This document shows positions 60,163 through 64,000 of a stretch of DNA of 64,000 nucleotides, in pieces. The number at the start of each line of letters is the position of its first letter. The first letter of the stretch is position 1. This DNA is from Rhodoplanes sp963840055 (GTDB lineage: Bacteria > Pseudomonadota > Alphaproteobacteria > Rhizobiales > Xanthobacteraceae): the NCBI GenBank assembly GCA_963840055.1, contig CAWIXM010000021.1:181435-245434 (forward strand). Reading direction: 5' to 3'. Under the pieces are notes generated by a model. It did no database searches and was not told where the DNA came from. It saw nothing but the letters and a program-made list of their open reading frames with translations. Both the position numbers and the translations under genes were made by a program.

Positions 60163-61583
60163 ACCGGCGCGACCTTTCTCAGCACCTTTGCGGTGCTTAA
60201 CGCCCCCGGCACGATCGGATCGCGCCAGCCGCCCATCTTCCTCGCGATTTCGTCGGCCTGCGGCGGCCCCCATGTGCCCGGCTCGTATTCATAGAGCGGC
60301 GTGTCCAATCCGAGAATCGAATCGACGATCCGCCACTGCGCCTCGGCGCTATCCTCGCGAGAAAACAGCGTCAGGTCGCCCCTTATGGCGTCGCTGATCA
60401 GCCGCTCATAGGCGTCCATCTCGTCGCCGCTTTGATGCGAGACGTAGAGTTCGACCTGCTCCCCGGTCATGCTTTCCCCCGGCGCCTTGGCCCGGGTGCC
60501 GAGAGCGATCACCACGTTCGGACTCAACTGGAAGCGGAAATAGTTGGGCAGGCTCGGCGTGTCCGCATTGAAAACGACCTGCGGCGGATATTGCAGCTCA
60601 ACAATCGCCTCGACCGCAGTCATCGGCAGACGTTTGCCGGCGCGCACCAGAAACGGCACGCCCTGCCACCGCCACGAGTCGACATAAAGCTGCAGGGCCG
60701 CAAACGTTTCCACCATCGAATCGACGGCAACGCCGGGCTCTTTACGATAGCCGCGGAACTGGCCGCGCACGAATTGCGACTTGTTCAACGGCCGGATTGC
60801 ATTGAACACCTTGACCTTCTCGTCGCGCAAATAGGTGCTCTCGGTGCCGATCGGACATTCCATCGCCAGGATCGCAACTATTTGCAGCAGATGGTTTTGA
60901 ATGACATCGCGGATCGCCCCGACCTCGTCGTAGAATTGTCCGCGTCCGTCGACCCCGAATTCTTCCGCGAGCGTGATTTGCACGCTTTGCACGTAATTGC
61001 GGTTCCATATCGGTTCGAGGAACGAATTGGCGAAGCGGAAATAGAGCAGGTTCTGCACCGGCTCCTTGCCGAGATAGTGGTCAATGCGGAATATCGAATC
61101 CTCCGCGAAGACCTTGTGCAGCGTGGAATTCAACGCCTGCGCGGAGGCGAGGTCGCGACCGAACGGCTTTTCGACGACGACACGCGCATCTTGTGCGCAT
61201 CCGGAGCCGCCGAGGCCTTCGATGACGGTCGGAAACATGCTCGGCGGAATGGCGAGATAGTGCAGCGGCCGTTTGCTGCCATCGAGCGCGATACGCAATT
61301 GCTTGAAGGTGTTGGCGTCTCGATAGTCACCGTCGACGTAGCGCAGCAAGCCGATCAGCTTGCCGGCGGTTCGTTCGTTGACGCCTTTGACGGCGCTGAT
61401 GGCGTCCCGCGTATGCGCCTTGAAATCATCAAGGGCCCAACCGGACCTGGCGACGCCGACGATCGGGACGTCAAGCCTGCCCCGGGCGCACATCGCATAG
61501 AGCGCGGGCAGTATCTTCTTATGCGCGAGGTCGCCGCTCGCCCCGAACAAAACCAATGCGTCCGATCGTGGTGCCGTTGTCAT
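60159..61583 (-). CDS. zwf: Glucose-6-phosphate 1-dehydrogenase
   Basis: The 474-residue protein begins with the NADP-binding LVLFGASGDLAHKKILPALY. It contains the active-site RIDHYLGKEPVQNLLYFRFA and the structural motif VVVEKPFGRDLASAQALN. It oxidises glucose-6-phosphate to 6-phosphogluconolactone, yielding NADPH. It lies 27 bp downstream of gnd, overlaps pgl, and shares their direction, so it is part of one operon. The frame is intact and the length usual. Confidence 0.95.
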   Translation of the reverse strand: MTTAPRSDALVLFGASGDLAHKKILPALYAMCARGRLDVPIVGVARSGWALDDFKAHTRDAISAVKGVNERTAGKLIGLLRYVDGDYRDANTFKQLRIALDGSKRPLHYLAIPPSMFPTVIEGLGGSGCAQDARVVVEKPFGRDLASAQALNSTLHKVFAEDSIFRIDHYLGKEPVQNLLYFRFANSFLEPIWNRNYVQSVQITLAEEFGVDGRGQFYDEVGAIRDVIQNHLLQIVAILAMECPIGTESTYLRDEKVKVFNAIRPLNKSQFVRGQFRGYRKEPGVAVDSMVETFAALQLYVDSWRWQGVPFLVRAGKRLPMTAVEAIVELQYPPQVVFNADTPSLPNYFRFQLSPNVVIALGTRAKAPGESMTGEQVELYVSHQSGDEMDAYERLISDAIRGDLTLFSREDSAEAQWRIVDSILGLDTPLYEYEPGTWGPPQADEIARKMGGWRDPIVPGALSTAKVLRKVAPV

Positions 61584-61610
61584 TCGGGGCTCCCCGAAAC
61601 GCCGTTCACC

Positions 61611-62630
61611 CTATTTCGCCGGCGTTTTCTCGGCGTGTCCGCCGAATTCGTGGCGCATCGCCGATAAAAGCTTGTTCGCGAAATTCGCTTCGCCACGGGA
61701 AGCAAACCGCTCATAAAGCGCCGCGCTCAGCACATGCGCGGGCACGCCCTCGTCGATGGCCGCTTTGAGGGTCCAGCGCCCTTCGCCCGAATCCGACACC
61801 CGGCCCTGAAATTGCGCCAGATCGGGATCGTGGAACAGCGCATCGGCGGCAAGATCGAGAAGCCAGGAAGCAATCACACTGCCCCGCCGCCAAACTTCAG
61901 CAATTTCTCCGACGTCGAGATCGTATCGATAAGCCTCCGGATCCTCCAGCGGCGCCGTTTCGGCATCGACCGTGGCGGCGCGCGCGCCGATATTGGCGTT
62001 GCGCAGGATGTTGAAGCCTTCGGCATAGGCGGCCATGATTCCGTATTCGATGCCGTTGTGGACCATCTTTACGAAATGCCCCGCGCCGGCCGGCCCGCAG
62101 TGCAAATAGCCGTGCTCGGCCGTGCTCGGACGTTTCTCGCGCCCGCGCGTGCGTGGCGCGGCCTCGATGGGAGGCGCCAGCGCCGCGAAGATCGGGTCGA
62201 GGCGCTGGACGACCGCGCCCTCGCCGCCGATCATCATGCAATAGCCCCGCTCCAAGCCCCACACGCCGCCGCTGGTTCCAACATCGACATAGTGAATGCC
62301 CTTGGGTCCAAGCGTTTTGGCGCGCGCGATGTCGTCTTGGTAAAACGAGTTGCCGCCGTCGATCAGCACGTCATCAGCGCTCATTACGCCGGCCAGCGCC
62401 GCGATCGTTTCGTCGACAATGGCCGCTGGAAGCATCATCCATATCGCGCGCGGCTGTTTCAGCTTCACGACCATATCTTTCATGGAGCTGGCGCCGACCG
62501 CCCCTTCCTTGGCGAGTTCCGCGACCGATTGCGGCCTGACGTCGTAGACGACGCATTCATGGCCAGCCTGCATGAGTTGCAGCGCCATATTGGCGCCCAT
62601 CCGGCCCAAACCGATGATGCCGAGTTGCAT
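61611..62630 (-). CDS. gnd: 6-phosphogluconate dehydrogenase, decarboxylating (short form)
   Basis: From ATG 62630, with AAAGGAAAAG upstream, the protein has 339 residues. The N-terminal NAD(P)-binding loop is MQLGIIGLGRMGANMALQLM, and VLIDGGNSFYQDDIARAKTL and VDVGTSGGVWGLERGYCMMI follow. GPAGAGHFVKMVHNGIEYGI carries the catalytic Lys and the HNGIE motif. The length of about 340 residues fits the GndA-like short, often NAD-using form and not the 470-residue type. It converts 6-phosphogluconate to ribulose-5-phosphate. The tkt stop is 70 bp upstream. Confidence 0.94.
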   Translation of the reverse strand: MQLGIIGLGRMGANMALQLMQAGHECVVYDVRPQSVAELAKEGAVGASSMKDMVVKLKQPRAIWMMLPAAIVDETIAALAGVMSADDVLIDGGNSFYQDDIARAKTLGPKGIHYVDVGTSGGVWGLERGYCMMIGGEGAVVQRLDPIFAALAPPIEAAPRTRGREKRPSTAEHGYLHCGPAGAGHFVKMVHNGIEYGIMAAYAEGFNILRNANIGARAATVDAETAPLEDPEAYRYDLDVGEIAEVWRRGSVIASWLLDLAADALFHDPDLAQFQGRVSDSGEGRWTLKAAIDEGVPAHVLSAALYERFASRGEANFANKLLSAMRHEFGGHAEKTPAK

Positions 62631-62700
62631 TCTTGCTTTTCCTTTCACAGCAGGGCCGGTGGACGTTTTCGCCGTCGCTCCCGTTCGAACGAACGCGCCT

Positions 62701-64000
62701 TTAAGATGCCGGGCTCGCCGCCCGACTTGCGGCAATCTGCTCCTTGGCGGCCGCCAGAACCTTGTCCGGCGTAAAGCCGAACTTTCTCAGCACGTCCTTC
62801 AATGGCGCCGAAGAGCCGAAGGTGTGCATGCCGATCTTGGCGCCGCTGGTGCCCACGTAACGATCCCAGCCGATGACAGACGCCATCTCTACCGACACGC
62901 GCGCCGTGACGTCCGGAGGCAGAACTTGCTCACGGTAGGCGCGGTCCTGTTGCTCGAACAATTCCCAGGACGGCATGCTGACGACGCGTGACGGCACGCC
63001 TTCCTGTTTGAGCTCCTCGTAGGCCGCAAGACAGAGCGCGACCTCGCTGCCCGTTCCGATCAGAATCACCGCCGGCTTGGCGGCGGCGGTATCGGCCAGA
63101 ATGTACGCGCCGCGGCTCACGCCGGCGGCCGATGCATAGCGCGTGCGGTCGAAGGTCGGCAGCGCCTGCCGGCTCACCACCAGGCAAGCCGGCTGATGCT
63201 TGAGCAAAATGATTGTACGCCAGGCTTCAAGCACTTCGTTGGCGTCGGCCGGGCGGATCGTGATCAGGCCAGGGATGCTGCGCAACGCGATCAACTGCTC
63301 GACCGGTTGATGCGTCGGCCCGTCTTCGCCGAGGCCGATGGAGTCGTGGCTGAACACGTAGATGACGGGCACTTCCATCAACGCGCTCAGCCGGATCGGC
63401 GGCTTCATGTAGTCGGAGAAGGTGAGAAAGGTCGAACCGAAAGCACGGATCTTGGACAGCGCGAGCCCGTTCAGAATTGCGCCCATCGCCTGCTCGCGTA
63501 TGCCGAAATGCATATTGCGGCCTTGCGGCGTCTCGGCTTCCAGATCGCCCGCGGCGCTGAAGGTCAGACGTGTCTTGGTCGACGGGCTGAGATCGGCGGA
63601 GCCGCCGATCAGCCACGGATAGCGGGGCGCGATCATGTTGAGGACCGCGCCCGATGCATCGCGGCTGGCAATGCCCTTGGGGTCGGCGGCAAATCCCTTC
63701 AGGTCTTGGTCCCACCCGTCGGGAAGCTCGCGTCTTTGCATGCGCTCGACTTGGTCGGCAAGGTCCGGGTACTTGGCCTTGTAGGCTTTGAAGAGTGCTT
63801 CCCAATCCGCACGGCATTGCGCCCCGCGTTTGCCAACGCCGTCGCGGAAACGTTCGATCACGCCATCCGGCACCAGGAACTTGGCATCCTCCGGCCAGCC
63901 GTAGCTGCGCTTGGTCAGGCGAATTTCCGGTTCGCCGAGCGGCTCGCCATGCACGGCGCTGGTGTCATGCTTGTGGGGCGCGCCATAGCCGATATGGCTC
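62701..64000 (-). CDS. tkt: Transketolase, C-terminal part (runs off the window)
   Basis: The reading frame enters from beyond 64000 as SHIGYGAPHKHDTSAVHGEP, which follows the thiamine-diphosphate domain. It continues with the pyrimidine domain ISRDASGAVLNMIAP-type region, PRYPWLIGGSADLSPSTKTR, NMHFGIREQAMGAILNGLAL (catalytic Glu) and FVFSHDSIGLGEDGPTHQPV, and the C-terminal domain to the stop at 62701. The first 230 or so residues are outside the window. Transketolase moves two-carbon units in the pentose phosphate and Calvin cycles. It is the first visible gene of the tkt-gnd-zwf-pgl operon. Confidence 0.95.
   Translation of the reverse strand, partial: SHIGYGAPHKHDTSAVHGEPLGEPEIRLTKRSYGWPEDAKFLVPDGVIERFRDGVGKRGAQCRADWEALFKAYKAKYPDLADQVERMQRRELPDGWDQDLKGFAADPKGIASRDASGAVLNMIAPRYPWLIGGSADLSPSTKTRLTFSAAGDLEAETPQGRNMHFGIREQAMGAILNGLALSKIRAFGSTFLTFSDYMKPPIRLSALMEVPVIYVFSHDSIGLGEDGPTHQPVEQLIALRSIPGLITIRPADANEVLEAWRTIILLKHQPACLVVSRQALPTFDRTRYASAAGVSRGAYILADTAAAKPAVILIGTGSEVALCLAAYEELKQEGVPSRVVSMPSWELFEQQDRAYREQVLPPDVTARVSVEMASVIGWDRYVGTSGAKIGMHTFGSSAPLKDVLRKFGFTPDKVLAAAKEQIAASRAASPAS

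Noticed and set aside
60432..61667. 411-codon open frame antisense to zwf
   Set aside because: zwf is unambiguous on the other strand; long antisense frames are common at this GC content. The 346-codon frame antisense to gnd (61734-62774) was rejected for the same reason.

Overview
The window looks like the accessory part of an alphaproteobacterial chromosome, most likely Bradyrhizobium or a close relative. It is GC-rich, and it carries small protein families typical of that group (DUF3551, DUF3597, DUF3489, DUF1330, short conserved hypotheticals) together with dense layers of insertion sequences (ISs). The assignment is inference from protein content; no marker gene such as rRNA is present.

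Layout. 0-1 kb: an IS200/IS605 element between two identical 104-bp repeats. 1-2.2 kb: small genes, including one copy of a dispersed zinc-ribbon repeat. 2.1-5.8 kb: IS wreckage and short membrane or hypothetical genes, with a partial copy of the 3' end of a neighbouring crp-type gene. 5.8-10.9 kb: a START-domain protein, a Crp/Fnr regulator, remnants of a nuclease-domain gene, a P450 and a DUF2161 gene, and a D-Ala-D-Ala carboxypeptidase. 11-17.8 kb: IS630, a second IS630, IS1634, IS256 and an integrase-core IS side by side. 17.8-22.5 kb: a membrane protein, a GNAT acetyltransferase and a large self-sufficient reductive dehalogenase, bracketed by two inverted copies of one IS. 22.6-27.2 kb: that IS interrupted by an IS4 element, then fragments of three IS families and an intact IS110. 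27.2-38 kb: a calmer stretch with DUF3597, an HWE sensor kinase, a frameshifted class A penicillin-binding protein, a DUF533 protein, a truncated protease, an unusual acyl-carrier-like protein and several repeat copies. 38-46.4 kb: a gene graveyard (phasin, DNA methylase, DUF3489, LamG and several IS remnants) with a few intact genes, among them a phage-type DNA-base-modification enzyme. 46.5-48.4 kb: an intact IS66 next to the 3' half of a tRNA-Lys gene, probably the attachment scar of an integrated island. 48.5-59.4 kb: a methyltransferase, an RND efflux operon followed by a PPK2 polyphosphate kinase, a beta-hydroxyacid-dehydrogenase-like gene and small genes. 59.4-64 kb: the leftward operon tkt-gnd-zwf-pgl, housekeeping carbon metabolism and probably core chromosome.

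How the genes work together. The most striking gene is the reductive dehalogenase at 19.3-22.5 kb. It fuses a cobalamin/Fe-S dehalogenase to its own NAD(P)H-dependent flavin/[2Fe-2S] reductase, has no visible Tat signal, and would act in the cytoplasm in halo-aromatic catabolism without a membrane partner. The efflux pump and PPK2 form one tight transcription unit. The tkt-gnd-zwf-pgl operon supplies the oxidative pentose phosphate pathway and NADPH. Many other genes are disrupted by IS insertion, duplication or single-base frameshifts. Some frameshifts lie in homopolymers, so sequencing error is possible there.
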